NCBI GenBank assembly: GCA_046349435.1 | Contig: JAXMCI010000011.1 | Coordinates: 62,001 to 126,000 of the forward strand | DNA length: 64,000 nucleotides | Direction of reading: 5' to 3' | DNA from: JAXMCI01 sp046349435 | GTDB taxonomy: Bacteria > Pseudomonadota > Alphaproteobacteria > Dongiales > Dongiaceae | Shown here: in pieces, positions 17,382 through 25,114 of the stretch | Layout of the letters: each line of letters opens with the position of its first letter | Numbering within the stretch: the first letter of the stretch is position 1 | Notes under the pieces: model-generated | The model's database searches: none | Seen by the model: only the letters and a program-made list of their open reading frames with translations | What the model was told of the DNA's origin: nothing | Program-made: the position numbers and the translations under genes

Positions 17382-18251
17382 ATGGACGCCCAGACACGGA
17401 TCGAGCAGGCCCTGGCCGCAGCCGTCGCGCGGACCGAGGAGGCGGCCTGCCCGCCCCGGCTGGCCGCGGCACTGCAGCATGCGGTCTTCCCGCGCGGCTC
17501 GCGCATCCGGCCGCGGCTCTGCCTGGCGGTCGCCTCGGCCTGCGGCGACGACGCGCCGGCGGTGTCCGACGCTGCGGCGGCGGCCATCGAGCTGCTGCAC
17601 TGCGCCTCCCTGGTGCATGACGATTTGCCCTGCTTCGACGACGCGGCGACCCGCCGCGGCCGGCCGTCGGTGCATCGCGCCTTCGGCGAGCCGCTGGCCG
17701 TGCTGGCCGGCGACGCGCTGATCGTGCTCGCCTTCCAGACGCTCGGGCGCGGCGCCGCAACGGCGCCGGGGCGCCTCGCCGGGCTGATCGGGGTGGTCGG
17801 GCGATCGGTCGGCGTGCCGTCCGGCATCGTCGCCGGCCAGGCCTGGGAATGCGAGCCCGAGGTCGATCTCGCGGCCTACCAGCGCTCCAAGACCGGCGCG
17901 CTCTTCGCCGCCGCGACGCTCGGCGGCGCCATCGCGGCGGGGGCGGAGCCGGAGCCCTGGCGGCCGCTCGGCGAGCGGCTGGGCGAGGCCTACCAGGTGG
18001 CCGACGACATCCGCGACGCCATCGACGATCCCGAGGAGCTCGGCAAGCCGGTCGGCCGCGACGCCGATCTCGGGCGGCCGAGCGCCGTGCTGCGGCTCGG
18101 GCTCGCCGGCGCGGTGGCGCGGCTGGAGCAGCTGGTCGGCGGCGCCATCGAATCGATTCCGCGCTGCCCGGGGGCCGCCGAGCTGCAGGCGCTGATCGCG
18201 CTGGAGGCCAAGCGGCTGCGGCCGAAGAGCCTCGACCGGCACGCGGCGTGA
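17382..18251 (+). CDS. crtE: Geranylgeranyl diphosphate synthase
   Basis: CrtE elongates isoprenyl diphosphates to geranylgeranyl diphosphate, the substrate of CrtB and the source of the bacteriochlorophyll tail. The 289-residue protein has the first aspartate-rich motif HDDLPCFDDA, then RGRPSVHRAFGE, GQAWE, SKTGALF and the second motif DDIRDAIDD. I chose ATG 17382 rather than TTG 17358, because the latter lies in the operator region and the family begins near MDAQTRIEQAL. Its stop overlaps the GTG of crtF (GTGA), so the two are translated together. Confidence 0.93.
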   Translation: MDAQTRIEQALAAAVARTEEAACPPRLAAALQHAVFPRGSRIRPRLCLAVASACGDDAPAVSDAAAAAIELLHCASLVHDDLPCFDDAATRRGRPSVHRAFGEPLAVLAGDALIVLAFQTLGRGAATAPGRLAGLIGVVGRSVGVPSGIVAGQAWECEPEVDLAAYQRSKTGALFAAATLGGAIAAGAEPEPWRPLGERLGEAYQVADDIRDAIDDPEELGKPVGRDADLGRPSAVLRLGLAGAVARLEQLVGGAIESIPRCPGAAELQALIALEAKRLRPKSLDRHAA

Positions 18252-19450
18252 GCGGGCGGGCGGCGGCCGCGCCGACCGGCTCCCCGATTCCCGATTCCCC
18301 GATTCCCGATTCCCCGGCTCCCGCCCTACCGGCCCCGGCCGGTGCGCGCGAGCGCTGGCTGGCGCTGCGCGACCGCCTTCTCGCCAGCCCGCGGTTCCAG
18401 CGCTGGGCGGCCGGCTTCCCGCTGACCCGCGGCATCGCGCGGCGTCGCGCGCGGGCGCTCTTCGACCTCACCGCCGGCTTCGTCTATTCGCAGGTCCTGC
18501 TCGCCTGCGTCCGGCTGCGGCTGCTCGAGGCGCTGCGCGACGGGCCGCAGGCGGCGGCGCCTCTCGCGGTGCGACTGTCAATTCCAATTGACGGCTGCGA
18601 GCGGCTGCTGCGCGCCGCCGCGGCGCTGCGCCTGACCGCGCCGCGGGCCGGCGGGCGCTGGGGCCTGGGCGATCTCGGGGCGGCGCTGCTCGGCAATCCC
18701 GGGGCGGCGGCGATGGTCGAGCACAACGCCCTGCTCTATGCCGACCTCCGCGATCCCGTGGCACTGCTGCGCGGCGAGGCCGGTGCGACGGCGCTCGGCG
18801 ACTACTGGCCCTATGCCGGGGCCGCCCTGCCGGGGGCGCTCGCCGCCGACCGGGTCGCCGCCTATAGCCGCCTGATGGCGGCCTCGCAGCCGATGATCGC
18901 CGCCGAGGTGCTCGACGCCTATCCGGTCGGCCGGCATCGCTGCCTGCTCGACCTCGGCGGCGGCGAGGGCGGCTTCGTCGCCGCCGCCGCCGCCCGCGCG
19001 CCTGCGCTGCAGCTGATGCTGGTCGACCTGCCGGCGGTGGCGGCGCGGGCCGAGGCGCGGCTGGCCGGCGCCGGGCTCGCCGGCCGGGTCCAGGTGCTCG
19101 GCCGCGATTTCGTCCGCGATCCGCTGCCGCGCGGCGCCGACCTGGTGACCCTGGTCCGCGTGCTGCACGACCACGGCGATTCGGCCGTGGCGGCGATTCT
19201 CCGGGCCGCCCATGCCGCCCTGCCGCCGGGCGGCACGCTGCTGATCGCCGAGCCGATGTCCGGGACGCCGGGCGCCGAGCCGATCGGCGACGCCTATTTC
19301 GGCCTCTATCTGCTGGCGATGGGCAGCGGCCGCCCGCGCAGCGCGGGCGATCTCGCCGCGCTGCTCCGCGCCGCCGGCTTCTCCAGCACCGGAAACCGGC
19401 CGGTTCGTCAACCGCTCCTGACGAGCGTGATCGTCGCGCGGCGTGACTGA
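18248..19450 (+). CDS. crtF: Hydroxyneurosporene O-methyltransferase CrtF
   Basis: CrtF methylates the C-1 hydroxyl of acyclic carotenoids with S-adenosylmethionine. The 400-residue protein has an N-terminal helical dimerisation domain, FDLTAGFVYSQVLLACVRL, and an AdoMet-binding loop LLDLGGGEGGF about two thirds along, with RVLHDHGD and GGTLLIAEPM after it; this is the plant-type small-molecule methyltransferase layout. GTG 18248 overlaps the crtE stop. Near the start is a short in-frame repeat encoding SPIPD twice. A palindrome resembling a PpsR site lies inside the coding region at 18576-18593. Confidence 0.9.
   Translation: MSGRAAAAPTGSPIPDSPIPDSPAPALPAPAGARERWLALRDRLLASPRFQRWAAGFPLTRGIARRRARALFDLTAGFVYSQVLLACVRLRLLEALRDGPQAAAPLAVRLSIPIDGCERLLRAAAALRLTAPRAGGRWGLGDLGAALLGNPGAAAMVEHNALLYADLRDPVALLRGEAGATALGDYWPYAGAALPGALAADRVAAYSRLMAASQPMIAAEVLDAYPVGRHRCLLDLGGGEGGFVAAAAARAPALQLMLVDLPAVAARAEARLAGAGLAGRVQVLGRDFVRDPLPRGADLVTLVRVLHDHGDSAVAAILRAAHAALPPGGTLLIAEPMSGTPGAEPIGDAYFGLYLLAMGSGRPRSAGDLAALLRAAGFSSTGNRPVRQPLLTSVIVARRD
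18281..18310. repeat. Two 15-bp tandem repeats in the 5' part of crtF
   Basis: TCCCCGATTCCCGAT occurs twice in direct succession, followed by a partial copy. In frame with crtF it encodes SPIPDSPIPDSP, a proline-rich N-terminal extension before the conserved methyltransferase fold. The unit is a multiple of three, so copy-number change would not break the gene. Confidence 0.65.
18576..18593. promoter_or_regulatory. PpsR-like palindrome inside crtF
   Basis: TGTCAATTCCAATTGACG is a near-perfect palindrome (TGTCAATT and AATTGACg around a two-base centre) with TGT-N12-ACG spacing, so it differs from the PpsR consensus at only one base. It lies about 330 bases inside the crtF coding region and stands out as AT-rich in GC-rich surroundings. 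It could be a distal operator for bchC, about 900 bases downstream, a road-block within crtEF, or coincidence. Confidence 0.4.
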
Positions 19451-19461
19451 CATGCGCCGTG

Positions 19462-19505
19462 TGTACATTTTAGTTGACGTCTTTCCGTGTCACGATAGAC
19501 TGACA
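19462..19505. promoter_or_regulatory. Paired PpsR/CrtJ operators in the bchC promoter
   Basis: Two elements lie in the 96-base gap before bchC: TGT-N12-ACG at 19462-19479 and a perfect TGT-N12-ACA at 19488-19505, separated by exactly 8 bases. This spacing is the same as that described for the cooperative CrtJ sites of the Rhodobacter capsulatus bchC promoter. A TTGACG that could serve as a -35 lies within the first site (19474-19479). The operator should control the whole bchCXYZ-pufBALMC unit. Confidence 0.72.
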
Positions 19506-19546
19506 CTGCCAGAGAAGGCCGACCTCCAGGGGAGGAGGGTTCGCCG

Positions 19547-20485
19547 ATGAACACCGTCGCCGTCGTCCTGCAGGAACCTGAGCGCCTCGTGCTCAGCCGG
19601 CTGGAGCTTTCGCCGCCCGGCGAGGGCGACCTGGTGGTCGACATCGAGTGGAGCGGCATCAGCACCGGCACCGAGCGGCTGCTCTGGTCCGGCCGCATGC
19701 CGCCCTTCCCGGGCATGGGCTATCCGCTGGTGCCGGGTTACGAATCGGTCGGCCGTGTCGCGGCCGCCGGCGCCGCTGCCCAGGCCCGGGTCGGCGAGCG
19801 GGTCTTCGTGCCCGGCGCCGCCTGCTTCGGGGCGGTGCGCGGCCTGTTCGGCGGCGCCGCCGCGCGGCTCGTCGTGCCGCAGGCCCGCGCCGTGCCGATC
19901 GACGAGGCGCTGGGCGAGCGCGGCGTGCTGCTGGCGCTCGCCGCCACCGCCCATCATGCCGTCTCCGGCGAGCCCGATGGCCAGCCCGACCTCATCGTCG
20001 GCCATGGCGTGCTCGGCCGGCTGCTCGCCCGCCTGGCGCTCGCCGCCGGCGCCGCGCCGCCGACCGTCTGGGAAAAGAATCCGGCGCGCGCGCAGGGGGC
20101 GACCGGCTACGCCGTGCTCGACCCGGCCGACGACCCGCGCCGCGACTACCGCCGGATCGTCGATGTCAGCGGCGATCCCGGGCTGCTCGATTCGCTGATC
20201 GCCCGGCTGGCGCCCGGCGGCGAGATCGTGCTCGCCGGCTTCTACAGCGAGCCGCTTTCCTTCGCCTTCCCGCCGGCCTTCATGCGCGAGGCCCGCATCC
20301 GCGCCGCCGCCGAGTGGCGGCCGGCCGATCTCGCGGCGGTGAAGCGCCTTATCGAATCGGGGCGCCTGCCGCTCGACGGGCTGATCACCCACCGCGCGCC
20401 GGCGGCCGACGCGCCCGACGCCTACCGGACCGCCTTCGGCGACCCGGCCTGCCTGAAGATGATCCTCGACTGGAGGGCTTGCTGA
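19547..20485 (+). CDS. bchC: Bacteriochlorophyllide a dehydrogenase (2-hydroxyethyl oxidation)
   Basis: BchC oxidises the C-3 hydroxyethyl group of the bacteriochlorophyllide precursor to the acetyl group of bacteriochlorophyll a. The 312-residue protein has the medium-chain dehydrogenase architecture: SGISTGTERLLWSGRMPPFPGMGYPLVPGYE split across the N-terminal domain, then an NAD(P) domain with LIVGHGVLGRLLARL. A strong ribosome site (GGGGAGGAGGG) precedes ATG 19547. The stop overlaps the bchX start (TGATG), so the genes are coupled. Paired PpsR operators lie upstream. Confidence 0.93.
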   Translation: MNTVAVVLQEPERLVLSRLELSPPGEGDLVVDIEWSGISTGTERLLWSGRMPPFPGMGYPLVPGYESVGRVAAAGAAAQARVGERVFVPGAACFGAVRGLFGGAAARLVVPQARAVPIDEALGERGVLLALAATAHHAVSGEPDGQPDLIVGHGVLGRLLARLALAAGAAPPTVWEKNPARAQGATGYAVLDPADDPRRDYRRIVDVSGDPGLLDSLIARLAPGGEIVLAGFYSEPLSFAFPPAFMREARIRAAAEWRPADLAAVKRLIESGRLPLDGLITHRAPAADAPDAYRTAFGDPACLKMILDWRAC

Positions 20486-21486
20486 TGAATGCGCCAACCT
20501 TGCCGCAGACGACCATGACCGATCGCCTGCGCGCGGAAGCGGCGATCGCGCCCGATCCGGTCTCCGTCGCCCCGCCGGTGAAGGAGACCCAGATCATCGC
20601 CATCTACGGCAAGGGCGGGATCGGCAAGAGCTTCACCCTCGCCAACCTCTCCTACATGATGGCCCAGCAGGGCCGCCGCGTCCTGCTGATCGGCTGCGAC
20701 CCGAAGAGCGACACCACCTCGCTGCTGTTCGGCGGACGCAGCTGCCCGACCATCATCGAGACCTCGTCGCGCAAGAAGGCGGCCGGCGACAAGGTGCAGA
20801 TCGGCGACGTCTGCTTCAAGCGCGACGGCGTCTTCGCCATGGAGCTGGGCGGTCCCGAGGTCGGCCGCGGCTGCGGCGGCCGCGGCATCATCCACGGCTT
20901 CGAGCTGCTGGAGAAGCTGGGCTTCCACCAGTGGGGCTTCGACTACGTCCTGCTCGACTTCCTGGGCGACGTGGTCTGCGGCGGCTTCGGCCTGCCGATC
21001 GCCCGCGACATGTGCCAGAAGGTCATCGTCGTCGGCTCCAACGACCTGCAGTCGCTCTACGTCGCCAACAACGTCTGCTCGGCGGTCGACTACTTCCGCA
21101 AGCTCGGCGGCAATGTCGGCGTCGCCGGCATGGTGATCAACAAGGACGACGGCACCGGCGAGGCGCGCAACTTCTGCGACGCGGTCGGCATCCCGGTGCT
21201 GGCGGCGATCCCGGCCGACGACGACATCCGGCGCAAGAGCGCCAGCTACGAGATCATCGGCAAGCCCGGCGGGCGCTGGGCGTCGCTCTTCGAGGATCTC
21301 TCCCGCCAGGCGGCCGAGGCGCCGCCGGTGCGGCCGACGCCGCTCACCCACGACCAGCTGCTCGGCCTCTTCAAGGGCGACGCGGTCGGCCGCGGCGTCG
21401 TGCTCGACCCGGCGACGATGGACGACATGTGCGCCGCCACGATGCTGCAGAAGCCGTCGCTCGAAGTCGTCTACGAGGGCGTCTAG
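20485..21486 (+). CDS. bchX: Chlorophyllide reductase iron protein BchX
   Basis: BchX is the NifH-like ATPase of chlorophyllide a oxidoreductase and passes electrons to BchY-BchZ. The 333-residue product has the P-loop GKGGIGKS at residues 42-49, switch motif CDPKSDTTS, and the cysteines that bind the intersubunit 4Fe-4S cluster at C130 (GRGCGGRG) and C165 (LGDVVCGGFG). The N-terminus is about 35 residues longer than NifH, as usual for BchX. The start shares bases with the bchC stop; bchY begins 15 bases after its stop. Confidence 0.95.
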   Translation: MNAPTLPQTTMTDRLRAEAAIAPDPVSVAPPVKETQIIAIYGKGGIGKSFTLANLSYMMAQQGRRVLLIGCDPKSDTTSLLFGGRSCPTIIETSSRKKAAGDKVQIGDVCFKRDGVFAMELGGPEVGRGCGGRGIIHGFELLEKLGFHQWGFDYVLLDFLGDVVCGGFGLPIARDMCQKVIVVGSNDLQSLYVANNVCSAVDYFRKLGGNVGVAGMVINKDDGTGEARNFCDAVGIPVLAAIPADDDIRRKSASYEIIGKPGGRWASLFEDLSRQAAEAPPVRPTPLTHDQLLGLFKGDAVGRGVVLDPATMDDMCAATMLQKPSLEVVYEGV

Positions 21487-21501
21487 GGAGGGCCGCGAGA
21501 G

Positions 21502-23000
21502 ATGAGCCCCTCGACCTCCCCGAGCGTCCCCCCGCGGCAGCCGGCTCCGGCTGCCACGGCGGCCGCGAGACGATGCTGGCGGCGGCGCGCGCCGCCGGCA
21601 AGGACGCCGGCATGGCCCGGCTGCTGGAGGACTATCCGCGCGGGCCGCACGACCAGCCGCAATCGATGTGCCCGGCCTTCGGCTCGCTGCGCGTCGGGCT
21701 GCGCATGCGGCGCACCGCGACGATCCTCTCGGGCTCGGCCTGCTGCGTCTACGGGCTGACCTTCACCTCGCATTTCTACGGCGCGCGGCGCACCGTCGGG
21801 TACGTCCCGTTCAACTCCGAATCGCTGGTCCGCGGCCAGCTCTTCGAGGACATCCGCAACGCCGTGCAGGAGAGCGCCGATCCGGCGCTCTACGACGCCG
21901 TCGTCGTGATCAACCTCTGCGTGCCGACCGCCTCGGGCGTGCCGCTCGACCTGCTGCCCAAGGAGATCAACGGCGTGCGGGTCATCGGCATCGACGTGCC
22001 GGGCTTCGGCGTGCCGACCCACGCCGAGGCCAAGGACGTGCTCGCCGGGGCGATGCTGCGCTTCGCCCGCCAGGAGGCCGAGGCCGGCCCGGTGCAGCGG
22101 CCGCGCCAGCCCACCGACGAACGGCCGATGGTGGCGATGATCGGCGAGCTGTTTCCCGCCGATCCGATGGGCGTCGCCGCGCTGCTCGAGCCGATGGGAA
22201 TGGCGGTCGCGCCGCAGCTGCCCTCGCGCGAGTGGCGCGACCTCTATGCCGCGCTCGATTCGGCGGTGGCCGCGGCGGTGCATCCCTTCTACGTCGCCAC
22301 CGTGCGCGAGTTCCACGCGGCCGGCCGGCCGGTGGTCGGCTCGGCGCCGGTCGGGCTCGACGGCACCCCGCTGTGGATTGAAAGCGTCGGGCGCGCCGCC
22401 GGCATCGCGCCGGGGCTGGTCGACGCCGCCAAGGCGCGCGCCCTGCCGGCGATCGGCGCGGCGCTCGCCGCCAACCCGGTCGCGGCGCGGGTGACGGTCT
22501 CCGGCTACGAGGGCTCGGAGCTGCTGGTCGCCCGCCTGCTCGTCGAGGCCGGCGCGACGGTGCCCTATGTCGGCACCGCCTGCCCGCGCACCGAGTGGAG
22601 CGATCCAGACCGCGAGTGGCTCGAGGCGCGCGGCACCCACGTGCAGTACCGCGCCGCGCTGGAGCAGGACCTGGCGGCGATGCGCGAGGTCCGTCCCGAC
22701 CTCGCCATCGGCACCACGCCGCTCGTCCAGAAGGCCAAGGAGATGGGCATGCCGGGCATCTACTTCACCAACATCGTGTCCGCCCGGCCGCTGCTCGGCG
22801 CCGGCGGCGCGGCGGCGCTGGCCGGCATCATCGCCGCGCAGACCGCCGGCCATCCCCGCTTCGCCCGCATGGTCGAGTTCTTCGGGCGGGTCGGCACCGG
22901 CTATGCCGCCGGCTATGGCTGGACCGGGGTGCCGGCCGAGCCGGCGCCGCGACCTGCCGCCCGGCCGCGTTCCGGCGTCGAGACGCCGATCGGGACCTGA
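21502..23000 (+). CDS. bchY: Chlorophyllide reductase subunit BchY, probable missing base near the 5' end
   Basis: BchY is one of the two NifD/NifK-like catalytic subunits that reduce ring B of chlorophyllide a. Recognisable blocks are QSMCPAFGSLRVGLRMRRTA, GSACCVYGLTFTSHFYGARR and INLCVPTASGVPLDLLP. The conserved opening GCHGGRETM is in the main frame, but no start codon precedes it in that frame. ATG 21502, with GGGAGG just upstream, is in another frame. Adding one C to the C6 run at 21528-21533 joins them into MSPSTSPSVPPAAAGSGCHG. The first in-frame ATG is 21573, which would drop the conserved cysteine. From 21573 the frame is intact to 23000. Confidence 0.88.
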
Positions 23001-23003
23001 CCC

Positions 23004-24461
23004 ATGCTCGTCCTCGATCATGACCGGGCCGGCGGCTATTGGGGGTCGGTCTACGCCTTCACCGCGGTGCGCGGCCTCAAGGTGGTGATCGACGGCCCGG
23101 TGGGCTGCGAGAACCTGCCGGTCACCGCCGTGCTGCACTACACCGACGCGCTGCCGCCGCACGAGCTGCCGGTCGTCGTCACCGGCATCTCCGAGGAGCA
23201 GCTCTCGATGAGCGGCACCGAGGAGGCGCTGCGCCGCGCCGGCGCGAGCCAGGGCGGCGACGGCCCGGCCGTGGTGGTCACCGGCAGCATCGCCGAGATG
23301 ATCGGCGGCGGCGTCACGCCCGAGGGCTCGAACCTGCTGCGCTTCATCCCGCGCACGATCGACGAGGACCAGTGGCAGAGCGCCGACCGGGCGATCTTCT
23401 GGCTGTGGCAGGAGTTCGGCGCGCGCAAGGCCAAGCCCCGCGCCAAGGCGGCGCGGCCGGCCGGGGCCAAGCCGCGGGTCAACATCATCGGGCCGATCTA
23501 CGGCACCTTCAACATGCCCTCCGACGTGGCCGAGATCCGCCGCCTGGTCGAGGGCATCGGCTGCGAGATCAACCTCGTCTTCCCGCTCGGCGCGCATGTC
23601 GACGACATCGCCCGGCTGCCCGATGCCGACGTCAACATCTGCCTCTATCGCGAGTTCGGGCGGCTGCTCTGCGAGGAGCTCGACCGTCCCTACCTGCAGG
23701 CGCCGATCGGGCTGTTCGCCACCACGAACTTCCTGCGCACGCTGGGCGGGCTGGTCGGGCTCGACCCCGAGCCCTTCATCGAGCGCGAGAAGCACACCAC
23801 GATCAAGCCGATCTGGGACCTCTGGCGCAGCGTCACCCAGGACTTCTTCGCCACCGGCGCGTTCGCCATCGTGGCCAACGACACCTATGCCCGCGGCGTG
23901 CGCCGCTTCCTCGAGGAGGAGATGGGCGTGCCCTGCACGCTGGCGGTGTCGCGCCGGCCCGGCGAGAAGACGGACAACGGCGCGGTGCGCGATGCGCTGA
24001 AGAAGCGGCCGCCGCTGGTGCTGTTCGGCTCCTTCAACGAGCGGATGTACGCAGCCGAGCTCGGGCTGCGCGCCAGCTACATCCCGGCCTCCTTTCCCGG
24101 CGCCATCGTGCGGCGGGCCACCGGCACGCCGTTCATGGGCTATGCCGGCGCCACCTACGTCGTTCAGGAATATTGCAACGCGCTGTTCGACGCGCTCTTC
24201 CACATCCTGCCGCTGGCCACCGAGATGGACCGCGTCGACCCGACGCCGGCGCGCATCGGCCGCCCCACCCCGTGGGACAGCGACGCCGCGGCGCTGCTCG
24301 ACCGGCATGTCGAGGGCGAGCCGTTCCTGGTGCGCATTTCCGCAGCCAAGCGGCTGCGCGAGGGCATCGAGCAGGCGGCCCGCGCCGCCGGCGAGGTCCG
24401 TGTGTCGGCGGCGCGCGTGTCCGAGGTGCTGGGCACGCCGGCCGCGGGGCGGGCGGCATGA
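23004..24461 (+). CDS. bchZ: Chlorophyllide reductase subunit BchZ
   Basis: BchZ is the NifK-like partner of BchY in chlorophyllide a reductase. The 485-residue protein opens with LDHDRAGGYWGSVYAF and the cysteine motif DGPVGCENLP (C35, cluster ligand type), followed by HYTDALPPHELPVVVTG and later ATTNFLRTLGGLVGL and MGYAGATYVVQEYCNALFD. ATG 23004 lies three bases after the bchY stop. The stop (24459-24461) is followed by 120 bases before pufB with no pufQ gene. Confidence 0.95.
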   Translation: MLVLDHDRAGGYWGSVYAFTAVRGLKVVIDGPVGCENLPVTAVLHYTDALPPHELPVVVTGISEEQLSMSGTEEALRRAGASQGGDGPAVVVTGSIAEMIGGGVTPEGSNLLRFIPRTIDEDQWQSADRAIFWLWQEFGARKAKPRAKAARPAGAKPRVNIIGPIYGTFNMPSDVAEIRRLVEGIGCEINLVFPLGAHVDDIARLPDADVNICLYREFGRLLCEELDRPYLQAPIGLFATTNFLRTLGGLVGLDPEPFIEREKHTTIKPIWDLWRSVTQDFFATGAFAIVANDTYARGVRRFLEEEMGVPCTLAVSRRPGEKTDNGAVRDALKKRPPLVLFGSFNERMYAAELGLRASYIPASFPGAIVRRATGTPFMGYAGATYVVQEYCNALFDALFHILPLATEMDRVDPTPARIGRPTPWDSDAAALLDRHVEGEPFLVRISAAKRLREGIEQAARAAGEVRVSAARVSEVLGTPAAGRAA

Positions 24462-24581
24462 CCGGCCCCGCCATCAGCAGTTTCAGCGAGATCGTCGGAC
24501 CGCGCGTCGGCCCGACGTTCCCGGCCGCCCGGGAGGTGGGCGGCAAGGGCCGCGAGGCCCGCACTTGGAGGACTAATTACG

Positions 24582-24812
24582 ATGGCAGCAATGGATAGAG
24601 GCAGCTCCTCATCGGGGCTGAGCGAGGACGAGGCAAGGGAGTTTCACCGTATCTTCATGGCGAGCTTCATTGTCTTCGTCATCGTCGCGATCATCGCGCA
24701 CATCCTCGCGTGGCAGTGGCGGCCGTGGCTTCCCGGCCCGCAGGGCTACGCGACCTCGATGATCGATAGCGCCAAGGACATCATGGCCTACTACCTGCCC
24801 ACCCTGGCCTAG
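24582..24812 (+). CDS. pufB: Light-harvesting 1 beta polypeptide
   Basis: PufB is the 76-residue beta subunit of the LH1 antenna ring. After a polar N-terminus come SGLSEDEAREFHRIFMASF, one membrane helix, and the bacteriochlorophyll ligand H40 in the pattern AIIAHILAWQWRPWLP; H22 is the second conserved histidine. The C-terminal extension after WLPG is longer than in many LH1 betas, at about 25 residues. A strong ribosome site (TTGGAGGA) precedes the ATG. It is the first of the puf genes. Confidence 0.95.
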   Translation: MAAMDRGSSSSGLSEDEAREFHRIFMASFIVFVIVAIIAHILAWQWRPWLPGPQGYATSMIDSAKDIMAYYLPTLA

Positions 24813-24835
24813 GCGCAGAAGAGGAGACTCAATCG

Positions 24836-25009
24836 ATGTGGCGAGTTTGGTTGTTGTTCGACCCGCGCCGGACGCTGGTCGCGCTCTTCACGTTCCTGTT
24901 CGTTCTGGCGTTGCTGATCCACTTCATCCTGCTCAGCACCGACCGGTTCAACTGGCTGGAAGGGCCGCACCACGGCGCGGCAGCTGCTGCGCCGGCGAAG
25001 ACCAGCTAG
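24836..25009 (+). CDS. pufA: Light-harvesting 1 alpha polypeptide
   Basis: This 57-residue protein is the alpha subunit of LH1. It has the classical pattern MWRVWLLFDPRR, one membrane helix with the bacteriochlorophyll ligand H29 in LLIHFILLSTDRFNW, and a short alanine-rich tail. A GAGGAG ribosome site lies 11 bases before ATG 24836, 23 bases after the pufB stop. A strong hairpin follows in the gap to pufL. Confidence 0.96.
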   Translation: MWRVWLLFDPRRTLVALFTFLFVLALLIHFILLSTDRFNWLEGPHHGAAAAAPAKTS

Positions 25010-25027
25010 CGGCGTGCATGGCCTGCT

Positions 25028-25063
25028 CGGCGGGTGGGGCCTCGCGAGAGGTCCCATCCGCCG
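25028..25063 (+). promoter_or_regulatory. Intercistronic mRNA hairpin between pufA and pufL
   Basis: A 16-pair stem (left arm 25028-25043, right arm 25048-25063, two of the pairs G-U) is closed by the four-base loop GCGA, a GNRA tetraloop. There is no T-run after it, so it is not a terminator. In other purple bacteria a hairpin in the same place protects the pufBA message from 3' decay and gives more LH1 than reaction centre; the same role is likely here. Confidence 0.75.
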
Positions 25064-25114
25064 GCAAACAAGGGGGAGGCGGCGGCCTACGCCGCCCGGC
25101 CGGAGGGTCGAGAG

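Noticed and set aside
24458..24598. A 46-codon open frame overlapping the bchZ stop by ATGA, in the place where Rhodobacter has pufQ
   Set aside because: It has no membrane helix, does not look like PufQ, and covers the pufB ribosome site and start; it is most likely chance.
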